64,000 nucleotides of DNA. It comes from Janibacter melonis (GTDB lineage: Bacteria > Actinomycetota > Actinomycetes > Actinomycetales > Dermatophilaceae). The notes beneath the pieces are model-generated. The model searched no databases, was not told where the DNA came from, and saw nothing but the letters and a program-made list of their open reading frames with translations. The stretch covers positions 727,935 to 791,934 of the forward strand of contig NZ_JAJBZM010000001.1 of the NCBI RefSeq assembly GCF_020567375.1, read 5' to 3'. The position numbers and the translations under genes are program-made. This document shows positions 43,110 to 51,663 of the stretch, one piece after another (within the stretch, counting starts at the first letter, position 1; each line of letters opens with the position of its first letter).

Positions 43110-44321
43110 TCAGCGCGAAGGGGTGGCCGCCCGCCTCTTCGTGAGATCGGTCGTCCCCGGCCCCTCGCCGGGGCCGACGGGTCGGTACCCGGCCTTCTTG
43201 TACATGCGCATGAGGTGGGGCACCTCGGTCGCGGTGTTGAGCCAGTAGGTCGTGACGTCGGCCGGCGCGAGCGACTCGGCGTGGGCGAGCAGCTGGCGCC
43301 CGATCCCGCGCCCCTGGAGGTCGGGGACGACCATGAGCCGTCCGATCTGCCACACCGCCGGGTCCGCGGGGTCGCGGCGCACGCGCACGGACGCGACGAG
43401 GCGGCCCTCGCTGCGGAAGACGTGGATGTCCCAGTGCGCGAGCCCGTCGCGCACGTCCTGCGCGCTCTCGGCCGGCGCGCCCCACCAGTGCTGCGGGACG
43501 GCGACCATCTGCGCCCAGCACGCCCGCTGGACGACAGCGATCTCCGGGGCGTCAGAAGGCGTCGCGACGGAGGCGTCGAGATCGGCGAGCGCGCCGGTCG
43601 TCGCCGCGGCGGCGAGCAGGTCGGGCCGCCGGGCGGCGGTGCGCTCGAGACGCTGCTCGTGGCGCCAGGCCGCGATCCGGGCGTGGTCGCCCGACAGCAG
43701 GACGTCGGGCACGGCTCGGACGACCCCGTCGCCGTCCTCCCACACCGAGGGCTTGGTGTAGATCGGGTACTCGAGCAGACCCCCTTCGTGACTCTCCTCG
43801 ACGAGCGACTCGGCGTTGCCGACGACGCCCGGCAGCAGGCGCACGACGGCCTCGGTCATCGCGAGGACGGCGACCTCGCCGCCGTTGAGGACGTAGTCGC
43901 CGAGGGAGAGGACGCGCACCTCCATGCGCTGCGCCGCCCACTCGTAGACGCGCTCGTCGATGCCCTCGTAGCGCCCGCACGCGAAGGCGAGCCACGGGGC
44001 CTGCGCGAGCTCGCGCGCCGTCGCCTGGTCGAAGGGCTGGCCGCCCGGGCCGGGGACGACGAGGACCGGGGCCGGGCCGCTCGCGTCGTCGGCCGTGCCG
44101 AGGACGTGGTCGAGCGCCTCGCTCCACGGCTGGGGCTTCATCACCATGCCGGCTCCCCCGCCGTACGGGGTGTCGTCGACGGTGCGGTGGCGGTCGTGGG
44201 TGAAGTCGCGCAGGTCGTGCACCCGCAGGTCGACGAGACCGTCGCGGCGCGCCTTGCCGATGAGCGAGAGGTCGAGCGGCGCGAGGTAGTCGGGGAAGAT
44301 CGAGACGACGTCGAGCCTCAT
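43110..44321 (-). CDS. trmD: tRNA (guanine37-N1)-methyltransferase TrmD fused to a GNAT domain
   Basis: A 403-residue bifunctional protein. Residues 1-240 are TrmD, which makes m1G37 in tRNA and prevents frameshifting: [15 protein letters not shown] (49-63), [13 protein letters not shown] (113-125) and [15 protein letters not shown] (138-152) form the SAM-binding trefoil knot. Residues about 255-395 are a GNAT acetyltransferase, with [15 protein letters not shown] (331-345) as the acetyl-CoA loop and KKAGYRPVG near the end. No in-frame ATG or GTG lies in the linker, so separate translation of the GNAT part is unlikely. The ATG shares a base with the rimM stop (TGATG). Confidence 0.93.
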   Translation of the reverse strand: MRLDVVSIFPDYLAPLDLSLIGKARRDGLVDLRVHDLRDFTHDRHRTVDDTPYGGGAGMVMKPQPWSEALDHVLGTADDASGPAPVLVVPGPGGQPFDQATARELAQAPWLAFACGRYEGIDERVYEWAAQRMEVRVLSLGDYVLNGGEVAVLAMTEAVVRLLPGVVGNAESLVEESHEGGLLEYPIYTKPSVWEDGDGVVRAVPDVLLSGDHARIAAWRHEQRLERTAARRPDLLAAAATTGALADLDASVATPSDAPEIAVVQRACWAQMVAVPQHWWGAPAESAQDVRDGLAHWDIHVFRSEGRLVASVRVRRDPADPAVWQIGRLMVVPDLQGRGIGRQLLAHAESLAPADVTTYWLNTATEVPHLMRMYKKAGYRPVGPGEGPGTTDLTKRRAATPSR

Positions 44322-44869
44322 CAGCCCTCCCGGCCCAGCTCGAGCAGCCCGGGGGGCGCGTCGAGCACGACGTGGCCGGCCTCGGGGTCGACGGTCGGCA
44401 CGATCTCCTCGACGAAGGGGACGAGCGTGCGCCCGCCGTCGGCGAGGTCGACGACGAGACGGTCCTGCGCGGTGCCGAGCTCGAGCGCGGCGACCGTGCC
44501 GAGGACGACGCCCGCGGTGTCGCGGACCTCGAGCCCGACGAGCTCTTCCTCGTACCAGCCCTCGTCGTCCTCGTCGTCGGCGGGCGCGAGGACGGCGTCG
44601 TCGTCGAGGACGAGGCGGGTGCCGCGCAGGGACTCCGCGCCGGTGCGGTCGGGGATGCCCTCGAAGCCGATGAGCCAGATCCCGCGGTGCACACGGGTCG
44701 TCGCGATCGTCAGCTGACGGGGCACGCCGGAGCCCGGCTGCGCCCGCGTCGTGAGGACCGCGCCGGGCACGAGACGCACCTCGGGCTCGTCGGTGTGCAG
44801 CTGCACGGTCACCTCGCCGCGCAGCGCGTGCGGCTTGCCGATACGGGCGACGACGTGACCGGTGCTCAT
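44321..44869 (-). CDS. rimM: ribosome maturation factor RimM
   Basis: A 182-residue 16S-processing factor. [17 protein letters not shown] near residue 7 is the PRC-barrel RimM N-terminal signature, and the C-terminal domain ([30 protein letters not shown]) is typical. An acidic insert ADDEDDEG lies in the linker. Its start is the ATG after which [10 protein letters not shown] follows. Confidence 0.94.
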   Translation of the reverse strand: MSTGHVVARIGKPHALRGEVTVQLHTDEPEVRLVPGAVLTTRAQPGSGVPRQLTIATTRVHRGIWLIGFEGIPDRTGAESLRGTRLVLDDDAVLAPADDEDDEGWYEEELVGLEVRDTAGVVLGTVAALELGTAQDRLVVDLADGGRTLVPFVEEIVPTVDPEAGHVVLDAPPGLLELGREG

Positions 44870-45015
44870 GCGCCCCACGGTACTTCGCCCGCGGCGGCTC
44901 GCCGGACGCCACCGAATCGTGACCTGCCCGGGGCAGACCTGCCCAGCTGCGGTACGCCATCCTCGTCCCGGGCGCCCCCCTTCGCCCGCTCCTGTCCCCC
45001 CGCCGAGGAGACCCC

Positions 45016-46533
45016 ATGCGCGCCATGCGCCGACGCCCCCTGCGTCCCGCACTCGCCATCGTGCTCGCCGCGCTCGTCGCGCTGACCCTCGCGCCCGCGT
45101 CCGGCGCGAGCGCCCGCACACCGGTGAGCCCGCAGCCCCAGACGACGACCCGCTCCGTGCTGCCGAGCTGCACCGGCTACACCTCGCAGACGGTGCCGCC
45201 CAAGACGATCCGGGTCTACCGCACGAAGCTCGGCCGCGTCGACGTCGTCGACTTCAAGCGCTACGTCAAGGACGTCCTGCCGCGCGAGTGGATCCCCTCG
45301 TGGGACTCGCGCTCGCTCGAGGCCGGCGCCATGGCGGCCAAGACCTTCGCGTGGCACCAGGTGCTGCACCGCAAGAGCACGACCTACGTCCACCAGGGCA
45401 CGTGCTACGACGTCAAGGACACCGTCGCCGACCAGCTCTACGTCCCCGGCTCGGCGCACCCCCGCACCGACGCCGCGGTCGACGCCACGTGGTCCCAGTA
45501 CATGCACCGCGGGGGCGAGATCTTCCTCTCGCAGTTCTGCGCGAACATGAACTGCTACGACGTCTCGAGCCGCGACACGTGCGGCAAGGCCGCGAACGGC
45601 GTGCGGATGTCGCAGTGGGGCAGCCAGGACTGCGCCCGGCGTCTCGGGCGCGAGCACCGCTCGATCCTCACGACGTACTACGGCACCCTCACCTTCGGCA
45701 GCGCGAAGAAGCCCCAGCCGATGAGCGCGCAGAGCATCTCCGGCTCCGGCGACTTCACCGGCGACGGGCGGCCCGACGTCCTGGGCTACACCCCGTCGCG
45801 CAACGGCGGCGCCATCACGATCTACCGCGGCAGCTCGGCCGGCACGCTCGTCAACCCGAGCACCTTCGGCTCCGGCTGGTCCGCCTACAACGGCCTGCTG
45901 CGGCTCGACGCCGACGGCGACGGCCGGCAGGACGTCCTCGCCCGGGTCGCCGCCACCGGCGAGCTGCACCTGCACCGCGGGACCGGCAAGGGCACCCTGC
46001 CGCCCGTCCTCGTCGCCGGCTCCGAGGACTGGAACACCTACGCCCAGCTCGTCTCGCCCGGCGACCTCACCGGCGACGGGCGTCCCGACGTCCTGGCCAT
46101 CACCCCCGGCGGGCAGCTCTTCCGCTTCACGGTGACCCCCTCGGGCACGAGCGCGGTCCTCACCGGCAAGACCCGTCTGGCCCTGGGCTGGAACCGCTTC
46201 TCCCGCGTCATCGGCCCCGGCGACCTCACCCGCGACGGGCGCGCCGACCTGCTCACCGTCGACAAGACCTCGGGCCTGCTGCGCCTCTACGCGACGAACC
46301 CCGACGGCACCGTGAGCTACCGCTCGCGGGTCGGGACCGGCTGGCACACGCACCTCGACGTCACCGCGATCGGCGACCTCACCCGTGACGGGGTGCCCGA
46401 CATCGCGGCGGTGAGCAGCCGCTGGCCCTACGACCTGCTCGTCTACCGGGGCCGGGCGAGCGTCGCGTCTCCCTACCCCTTCGAGCCGGTCGCACGCCCC
46501 CGCGGCTTCCACCAGTTCACCGGGCTCTTCTGA
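45016..46533 (+). CDS. secreted SpoIID/LytB-domain protein with VCBS/FG-GAP repeats
   Basis: A 505-residue exported protein. A signal peptide (residues 1-34, with a probable cut after ASA) is followed by a SpoIID/LytB-like domain (about 60-235; [36 protein letters not shown], then [15 protein letters not shown]), a fold linked to peptidoglycan stem cleavage or amidase enhancement in sporulating bacteria. The second half has five FG-GAP/VCBS-type repeats with DGDG-like calcium motifs ([42 protein letters not shown], and two more). ATG at 45016 has GAGGAG upstream. It is inserted on the plus strand between rimM and khpA. Confidence 0.85.
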   Translation: MRAMRRRPLRPALAIVLAALVALTLAPASGASARTPVSPQPQTTTRSVLPSCTGYTSQTVPPKTIRVYRTKLGRVDVVDFKRYVKDVLPREWIPSWDSRSLEAGAMAAKTFAWHQVLHRKSTTYVHQGTCYDVKDTVADQLYVPGSAHPRTDAAVDATWSQYMHRGGEIFLSQFCANMNCYDVSSRDTCGKAANGVRMSQWGSQDCARRLGREHRSILTTYYGTLTFGSAKKPQPMSAQSISGSGDFTGDGRPDVLGYTPSRNGGAITIYRGSSAGTLVNPSTFGSGWSAYNGLLRLDADGDGRQDVLARVAATGELHLHRGTGKGTLPPVLVAGSEDWNTYAQLVSPGDLTGDGRPDVLAITPGGQLFRFTVTPSGTSAVLTGKTRLALGWNRFSRVIGPGDLTRDGRADLLTVDKTSGLLRLYATNPDGTVSYRSRVGTGWHTHLDVTAIGDLTRDGVPDIAAVSSRWPYDLLVYRGRASVASPYPFEPVARPRGFHQFTGLF

Positions 46534-46553
46534 GCCCGTCCCGCCCGGGGACG

Positions 46554-46592
46554 ACGAAGGGGGCCCGCACCGGTGGTGCGGGCCCCCTTCGT
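46554..46592. terminator. bidirectional hairpin terminator (SpoIID gene / khpA)
   Basis: ACGAAGGGGGCCCGCACC and its perfect 18-nt complement with a 3-nt loop, 20 nt after the SpoIID-protein stop and 12 nt after the khpA stop, between convergent genes. Confidence 0.85.
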
Positions 46593-46603
46593 GTCGCTCG
46601 GGC

Positions 46604-46846
46604 TCAGCCCTCGCGGTCGGTGTCGACGATGTCGATCCGGACGCTCTCGCCACCCGAGAGCGCACCGAGCACGGTGCGCAGGGCGGTGGCGGTGCGCCCG
46701 GAGCGGCCGATGACGCGACCGAGGTCGTCCGGGTGGACCCGGACCTCGAGGACGGTGCCGCGACGCAGGTCCTTCTGGCGCACGACGACCTCGTCCTTGT
46801 GGTCGACGATCCCGGTGACCAGGTGCTCCAGCGCCTCGTCGAGCAC
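46604..46846 (-). CDS. khpA: KH-domain RNA-binding protein KhpA
   Basis: An 80-residue single KH-domain RNA-binding protein. LGRVIGRSGRTATALRTV carries the GxxG loop. In other bacteria KhpA partners with KhpB (Jag). GTG start, 2 nt after the rpsP stop, so it is co-translated with S16 as usual in actinobacteria. Confidence 0.93.
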   Translation of the reverse strand: MLDEALEHLVTGIVDHKDEVVVRQKDLRRGTVLEVRVHPDDLGRVIGRSGRTATALRTVLGALSGGESVRIDIVDTDREG

Positions 46847-46848
46847 GG

Positions 46849-47316
46849 TCAGTCCTGCTTGGTCTCGGCGTCGGCCTCGGCCGGGGCCTCGGCAGCGGTC
46901 TCCGCGGCGGCAGCCTCCTCGGCGGCCTTGGCGGCGGCAGCCTCGTCAGCGGCCTTCTTGTCCGCCTTCTTCTTGGCGGTGACGGCCTTGTGCTGCTCCT
47001 CCTCCGAGCCGGACGCGGCGAGGGCAGCCTCGTACAGGTCCTTCTTGGGGGTCTTGGCGTCCTTGACCTTGAGGTTGCCGCTCTCGACGACCTCGAGCAG
47101 GCGCGCGACGGCCTCGGTCGGCTGCGCACCGTTGGCCACCCAGTAGGCAGCGCGCTCCATGTCGATGTCGATGAGCGAGGGCTCCTCGGTGGGGTGGTAC
47201 TTGCCGATCTCCTCGATGGCCCGGCCATCGCGCTTGGTGCGCGAGTCCATGACGACGACGCGGTAGAACGGCGCGCGGATCTTGCCCATGCGCTTCAGAC
47301 GGATCTTGACGGCCAC
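46849..47316 (-). CDS. rpsP: 30S ribosomal protein S16, with long Lys/Ala/Glu tail
   Basis: A 155-residue S16; the core ([40 protein letters not shown]) is complete by about residue 85. The remaining ~70 residues are [15 protein letters not shown]-like, Ala/Glu/Lys-rich. GTG start. Upstream, 10-nt CTGCCGGCGG occurs twice in tandem (47402-47421). Confidence 0.96.
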   Translation of the reverse strand: MAVKIRLKRMGKIRAPFYRVVVMDSRTKRDGRAIEEIGKYHPTEEPSLIDIDMERAAYWVANGAQPTEAVARLLEVVESGNLKVKDAKTPKKDLYEAALAASGSEEEQHKAVTAKKKADKKAADEAAAAKAAEEAAAAETAAEAPAEADAETKQD

Positions 47317-47460
47317 GTGAGTGGTCTCCTGTCATGCTTGAGGGCGCGGCGAGACCGCACGAGATGAGTCGGTGCGGGGAGCCGGCGCCCAGGGTAGACA
47401 TCTGCCGGCGGCTGCCGGCGGAAGGTGTACTGGACCCAGTCTGCCAGAGCGCGGCCCGCG

Positions 47461-48126
47461 TCACGAATCGTCGCGAGGCGCCGCAGCGCGCTGCGGTGGG
47501 TCGGACATCGCCGCCAGGAGGTCCTCGACGGCCCGTCCGCCGCCCTCCCCTGCGATGCCGTCGTGCACGCCGAGACGGTCCGCGTCGGAGCGCGCGGCCG
47601 AGACCTTGAAGCGGCCGACGAGGCGGGTGAGCGGGATCTCGACGCCGACGACGTCGCTCAGGCGCGCGTCGAGGTAGTCGGCCGGGGCCATGCCCATGCG
47701 CCACGGCCGCTCCCGGCCGGACTCCATGGCCGTGGTGAGCCGGGCGAGGACACCGCGCACCCAGCGAGGGTCGTCGTGGACGACGAGCTCGCCCCACCCG
47801 TGGACGACGAGGTAGTTCCACGTCGGGACGACGCGGTGGTCCACGGCCTTGCTCGGGTACCAGGTCGGCGAGACGTAGTGCTCGGCAGGGCCGAAGGTCG
47901 CCATGACCGGCCCCTCCTGCCGACCGGGACGCCACAGCGGGTTGGCCCGGGCGACGTGCCCGACGAGACGGCGACCGTCGGCGTCGTCGAGGAGCAGGAG
48001 CGGCACGAGGTCGACGTCGGGGGTCGTGCCGTCGTGCGTCACGAGCGCGGCGAGCGGGTGACGGGCGACGAAGGGGGCGAGCACCGCGAGATCGGTGACC
48101 TCGTCGTGAGGGGGCAGGTAGGGCAC
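47461..48126 (-). CDS. PaiB-type FMN-binding split-barrel protein
   Basis: A 221-residue protein of the PaiB family, named for a Bacillus regulator of protease and sporulation genes but with an FMN-binding split-barrel fold. It starts (M)PYLPPHDEV, and AALVTHDGTTPDVDLVPLLL, HVARANPLWRP, SPTWYPSKAVDHRVVPTWNY and LVVHGWGELVVHDD are the conserved family segments. The GTG start gives this canonical opening. It follows the Rrf2 gene by 8 nt, on the same strand. Confidence 0.85.
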   Translation of the reverse strand: MPYLPPHDEVTDLAVLAPFVARHPLAALVTHDGTTPDVDLVPLLLLDDADGRRLVGHVARANPLWRPGRQEGPVMATFGPAEHYVSPTWYPSKAVDHRVVPTWNYLVVHGWGELVVHDDPRWVRGVLARLTTAMESGRERPWRMGMAPADYLDARLSDVVGVEIPLTRLVGRFKVSAARSDADRLGVHDGIAGEGGGRAVEDLLAAMSDPPQRAAAPRDDS

Positions 48127-48134
48127 CGCTCGCC

Positions 48135-48593
48135 CTACCTGTTGTGCATCGCGTCGGGCCGTGAGGCGAGGTCCTGGACGAGGGCGGGCAGCTGGCCGGA
48201 GGCGATGGCCGCCAGGGACGTGTCGTCGAGCACGTCGCGCAGGGCGGCGCGCAGGGCGACCCACACGACGGGCAGGCGCTGCGCCGACCCGGTGTAGACG
48301 AGGTCCTGGGGGCGCTGGCCCCGGATCTCCGCGAGCGGGCCGTCGACGGCCCGGATGACGTCACCGACGGAGATCTCGTCGGCCGGCCGGGCGAGGAGGT
48401 AGCCGCCGGCGGCTCCCCGCCGGCTCGTCACGAGGCCGGCCCGGCGCAGGTCGGCGACGATGGCCTCGAGGAACTTGCGTGGCAGCTCTTGCTCGCCGCT
48501 CAGCTGCTCGACCGAGACCGGCCGACCGTCCTGCGCGGCGACGAGGCTGAGCAGCGCGCGCACCGCGTAGTCCGACCGCGCGGAGATGTCCAT
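48135..48593 (-). CDS. Rrf2-family transcriptional regulator (cysteine-free)
   Basis: A 152-residue winged-helix regulator. DISARSDYAVRALLSLVAA at the N-terminus and LPRKFLEAIVADLRRAGLV followed by SRRGAAGGYLLARP are the Rrf2 DNA-binding signature. It contains no Cys, so it lacks the Fe-S ligands of IscR/NsrR/RirA; CymR-type members, which control cysteine and sulfur metabolism, also lack them. Divergent from the TauE gene. Confidence 0.88.
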   Translation of the reverse strand: MDISARSDYAVRALLSLVAAQDGRPVSVEQLSGEQELPRKFLEAIVADLRRAGLVTSRRGAAGGYLLARPADEISVGDVIRAVDGPLAEIRGQRPQDLVYTGSAQRLPVVWVALRAALRDVLDDTSLAAIASGQLPALVQDLASRPDAMHNR

Positions 48594-48645
48594 GGGCCCA
48601 GTATCGCCGGTCGGGCGGGGGCCCGGAGGACCACCCGCTGAGACA

Positions 48646-48671
48646 TAACACCGCGTTACTTGACTCATAAC
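48646..48671. promoter_or_regulatory. TAAC/GTTA repeats and TTGACT box in the rrf2/tauE intergenic region
   Basis: TAAC (48646), GTTA (48655) and TAAC (48668) alternate as inverted repeats in an otherwise GC-rich gap. TTGACT (48660-48665) is a good -35 box for the plus-strand TauE gene, so a repressor bound here would block it. No clear -10 was found. Confidence 0.4.
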
Positions 48672-48799
48672 GCGACGTTCTGATCAACTCCCACTGGTCG
48701 GGTGGGAGATACGCCCGGCCGAGCGCCGGGTCGCCACGGACGTCACGACGACGCCCCATCCCGCCCCGCTCGTCCTCCCCCACAGAGAGTCCCCCAGCG

Positions 48800-49726
48800 A
48801 TGCGCAAGCTCGTCCTCCTGGCCGTCGTCGGCTTCCTCGCCCAGCTCGTCGACGGGTCGCTCGGCATGGCCTACGGCGTCACGACGACGACGCTGCTGCT
48901 CGCGATCGGGACCAACCCGGCCGCGGCCTCGGCCACCGTCCACCTCGCCGAGATCGGCACCACGCTCTTCTCCGGCGCCTCGCACTGGCGCTTCGGCAAC
49001 GTCGACTGGGGCGTCGTCGCCAAGATCGGCATCCCCGGCGCCGTCGGCGCCTTCGCCGGCGCCACCTTCTTGTCCTCGCTCGACACCGGCACCGCGAAGC
49101 CGGTCATGAGCGGGATCCTGCTCGTCCTCGGCCTCTACGTCCTCGTCCGCTTCACCGTCAAGGGTCTGCGCAAGGACCGCCTCGGCCAGCCGCTGCGCAA
49201 GCGCTTCCTCGGCCCGCTCGGCCTTTTCGCCGGCTTCGTCGACGCGACCGGTGGCGGCGGCTGGGGCCCGGTCGGCACCCCGGCGCTGCTCGCGAGCGGC
49301 CGCATCGAGCCCCGCAAGACCATCGGCTCGATCGACACCAGCGAGTTCCTCGTCGCCCTCGCCGCGAGCCTGGGCTTCCTCTTCGCGCTCGGCTCGCAGG
49401 GCATCGAGTGGTCCTGGGTCATCGTCCTGCTCGTCGGCGGCGCGATCGCCGCCCCCATCGCCGCGTACATCGTGCGCATCGTGCCCCCGCGCATCCTCGG
49501 CAGCCTCGTCGGCGGTCTCATCGTCCTCACCAACGCCCGCACCCTCATGGGCAAGGACGGCTTCGCCCTCGACAGCACCGCGAAGTGGGTCGTCTACGGC
49601 CTCGTGTGGGCCGCCTGGATCGGCGCGGTCGCGTGGAGCACGAAGGAGCACCGTCGCGAGCGGGCCGCCGAGCAGGCCCAGGGCCCGCACGAGGACGAGC
49701 GCGAGCGGGTCGGCTCCCCCGCCTGA
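48800..49726 (+). CDS. TauE/SafE-family sulfite/anion exporter
   Basis: A 308-residue membrane protein with about eight hydrophobic segments. The two repeats each start with a characteristic segment: AQLVDGSLGMAYGVTTTTLL near residue 14 and AGFVDATGGGGWGPVGTPAL near 145. Family members export sulfite, sulfoacetate or similar anions. Divergent from an Rrf2 regulator, which supports a sulfur-related role. Confidence 0.9.
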   Translation: MRKLVLLAVVGFLAQLVDGSLGMAYGVTTTTLLLAIGTNPAAASATVHLAEIGTTLFSGASHWRFGNVDWGVVAKIGIPGAVGAFAGATFLSSLDTGTAKPVMSGILLVLGLYVLVRFTVKGLRKDRLGQPLRKRFLGPLGLFAGFVDATGGGGWGPVGTPALLASGRIEPRKTIGSIDTSEFLVALAASLGFLFALGSQGIEWSWVIVLLVGGAIAAPIAAYIVRIVPPRILGSLVGGLIVLTNARTLMGKDGFALDSTAKWVVYGLVWAAWIGAVAWSTKEHRRERAAEQAQGPHEDERERVGSPA

Positions 49727-49741
49727 TCCCCGCGCCGTCCA

Positions 49742-49784
49742 AGAGCGACCCACCGCCACGCCCCGCGTGCCGGTGGGTCGCTCT
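49742..49784. terminator. hairpin terminator after the TauE gene
   Basis: AGAGCGACCCACCG and its perfect 14-nt complement with a 15-nt loop; it overlaps the 3' end of the next convergent gene (stop at 49784-49786). Confidence 0.8.
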
Positions 49785-50518
49785 CACGTGGTGGGGGCGG
49801 CTGCCGCTCCGTAGCGGTCGACGGGCTCGGAGCCGGTCGTGACGGTCACCGCTGCCGAGAGCACGGCGAAGAGGGCGAGCGAGCCGACGACCGCAACGAG
49901 CTTCGGGCCCCAGCCGCCGGTGACCGAGCCGTGCGTCGGCAGCGGGCCCGACCAGCGCGGGTCGGCGTCTCCCGCGGCGAGCGCGGCGGCGTCGACGCGT
50001 GCGTCGAGGGCCGCGAGGTCGCGGCGGGTCGGGTGCAGGGCGAGCGCGACGGGCGAACCGCGGCGAAGGGGGCCGAGGTCGGGCACGAGGGCCGCCACCC
50101 GGCGGGGTCCCGCGGGGGTGAGCGCGGTGGCGAGGACCCTGCGGCCCCGCTCGGCGCGAGGACCGCCGAGCGCCGCGACCGGCCGGCCCGAGCGGTCGGG
50201 CAGGCTCTGCACGACCCGGGCGGGCACGGTCGTCCCGGCCACCTCGCCGCGGACGAGCTCGTCGGCCCCCGCCGCGAGGGAGGCAGCCATCCGGGCGTCC
50301 TCGCGGCGCAGGCTGACCAGGTACCAGGTGGCGACGGCCACGAGCAGCACGAGCGAGAGCGTCGGCACGACGACCATCTCGACGCCGGGGACGCGGTCGC
50401 TGACGACGACGGCGAGGACGAGTCCGAGCATGGCTCCGGCCGGGGCCATGAGCGCCGCCAGGACGAGTGCCAGGGGCCGGGTGAGGTCGTTCAGCGGGTC
50501 CCGCCACATCCTCGACAT
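49784..50518 (-). CDS. hypothetical membrane protein
   Basis: A 244-residue protein, not recognised. Two hydrophobic segments lie near the N-terminus (ALVLAALMAPAGAMLGLVLA and VVVPTLSLVLLVAVATWYLV), a ~120-residue soluble part rich in Ala, Arg and Asp follows, and a third hydrophobic segment (LVAVVGSLALFAVLSAAVTV) is near the C-terminus. No family match could be made by eye. Confidence 0.65.
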   Translation of the reverse strand: MSRMWRDPLNDLTRPLALVLAALMAPAGAMLGLVLAVVVSDRVPGVEMVVVPTLSLVLLVAVATWYLVSLRREDARMAASLAAGADELVRGEVAGTTVPARVVQSLPDRSGRPVAALGGPRAERGRRVLATALTPAGPRRVAALVPDLGPLRRGSPVALALHPTRRDLAALDARVDAAALAAGDADPRWSGPLPTHGSVTGGWGPKLVAVVGSLALFAVLSAAVTVTTGSEPVDRYGAAAAPTT

Positions 50519-50572
50519 GCGCTCACCGTAGGGGTCGCGCGACCCGCGGCGCGACGGCGAGCGCTCCCCTGC

Positions 50573-51655
50573 TCAGGCGACGGTGGCGCCCCGCAGGACG
50601 ACGTGACGGGGCGTGGCGCAGGCGCGGACGTCCTCGCGCGGGTCGGCGGCGAGGACGACGAGGTCGGCGTCCTCGCCCTCGACGATCGCCGGGCGGCCGA
50701 GCCAGCGGCGTGCGGCCCAGGTGCCCGCCGACAGGGCCTGGGTGTGCGTCATGCCGGCCTGAGTGAGCAGCTGCATCTCCTGCGCCGCGAGGCCGTGCGC
50801 GATGGAGCCGCCCGCGTCCGTGCCGACCATGACGGGGATCCCTGCCTCGTGCGCTGCCGCGACGGTCTGCAGGCGACGACGGTGGAGGTCGAGCATGTGC
50901 CGGTGGTAGTCGGGGAACTTCTCGCGGGCCGGCTCGGCGATGGCGGGGAAGGTCTCGATGTTGACGAGCGTCGGCACGACCGTGATGCCCTGCCGGGCGA
51001 AGGCGGCGATGCTCTCGTCGTCGAGACCGGTCGCGTGCTCGATGCAGTCGGTGCCCGCTGCGGCGAAGTCGTGGAGGGACTGCTCGCCGAAGCAGTGAGC
51101 GGTCACCCGCGCCCCCTCCTCGTGCGCGGCGGCGATCGCCTCGGTGAGCACGTCGACGGGCCAGCACGGCGTGAGGTCGCCGACCTCGCGGTCGATCCAG
51201 TCGCCGACGAGCTTGACCCACCCGTCGCCGGCGCGGGCCTCGGCCCGCACCCGCGAGACGAGCTGCTCGGGCTCGACCTCCCACGCGTAGTTGCGGATGT
51301 ACCGCCGGGTCCGGGCGATGTGCCGCCCGGCCCGGATGATCTTCGGCAGGTCGTCGCGCTCGTCCACCCACCGCGTGTCGGCGGCCGACCCGGCGTCACG
51401 GATGAGCAGGGTGCCGGCGTCACGGTCGGCGAGCGCCTGCTGCTCCGTCGTCCCCTCGTCGACGGCGCCGTGCCGGTCGAGCCCGACGTGGCAGTGCGCG
51501 TCGACGAATCCGGGCACGACCCAGCCCTCGACGTGCTCCCACGGCCCTGACGTCGTCGGGGCGGTGAAGGTGATGCGTCCCCCGACGACCCACAGCTCGT
51601 CGACCACCTCGTGCTCGTCGAGCAGGACCCGTCCGGTGACGTGCAGCGTCGTCAT
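50573..51655 (-). CDS. amidohydrolase family protein (imidazolonepropionase/prolidase-like)
   Basis: A 360-residue TIM-barrel metal hydrolase. The HxH is in FVDAHCHVGLDRHG near residue 52; further metal ligands are expected in EGARVTAHCFGEQSLHDF, CIEHATGLDD and VGTDAGGSIAHG. The closing LVVLAADPREDVRACATP is typical of the beta-sandwich part. The substrate is unknown, probably a cyclic amide or dipeptide-like compound. It follows an M18 aminopeptidase gene by 8 nt, so peptide turnover is possible. Confidence 0.85.
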   Translation of the reverse strand: MTTLHVTGRVLLDEHEVVDELWVVGGRITFTAPTTSGPWEHVEGWVVPGFVDAHCHVGLDRHGAVDEGTTEQQALADRDAGTLLIRDAGSAADTRWVDERDDLPKIIRAGRHIARTRRYIRNYAWEVEPEQLVSRVRAEARAGDGWVKLVGDWIDREVGDLTPCWPVDVLTEAIAAAHEEGARVTAHCFGEQSLHDFAAAGTDCIEHATGLDDESIAAFARQGITVVPTLVNIETFPAIAEPAREKFPDYHRHMLDLHRRRLQTVAAAHEAGIPVMVGTDAGGSIAHGLAAQEMQLLTQAGMTHTQALSAGTWAARRWLGRPAIVEGEDADLVVLAADPREDVRACATPRHVVLRGATVA

Positions 51656-51663
51656 CGTCGGCC

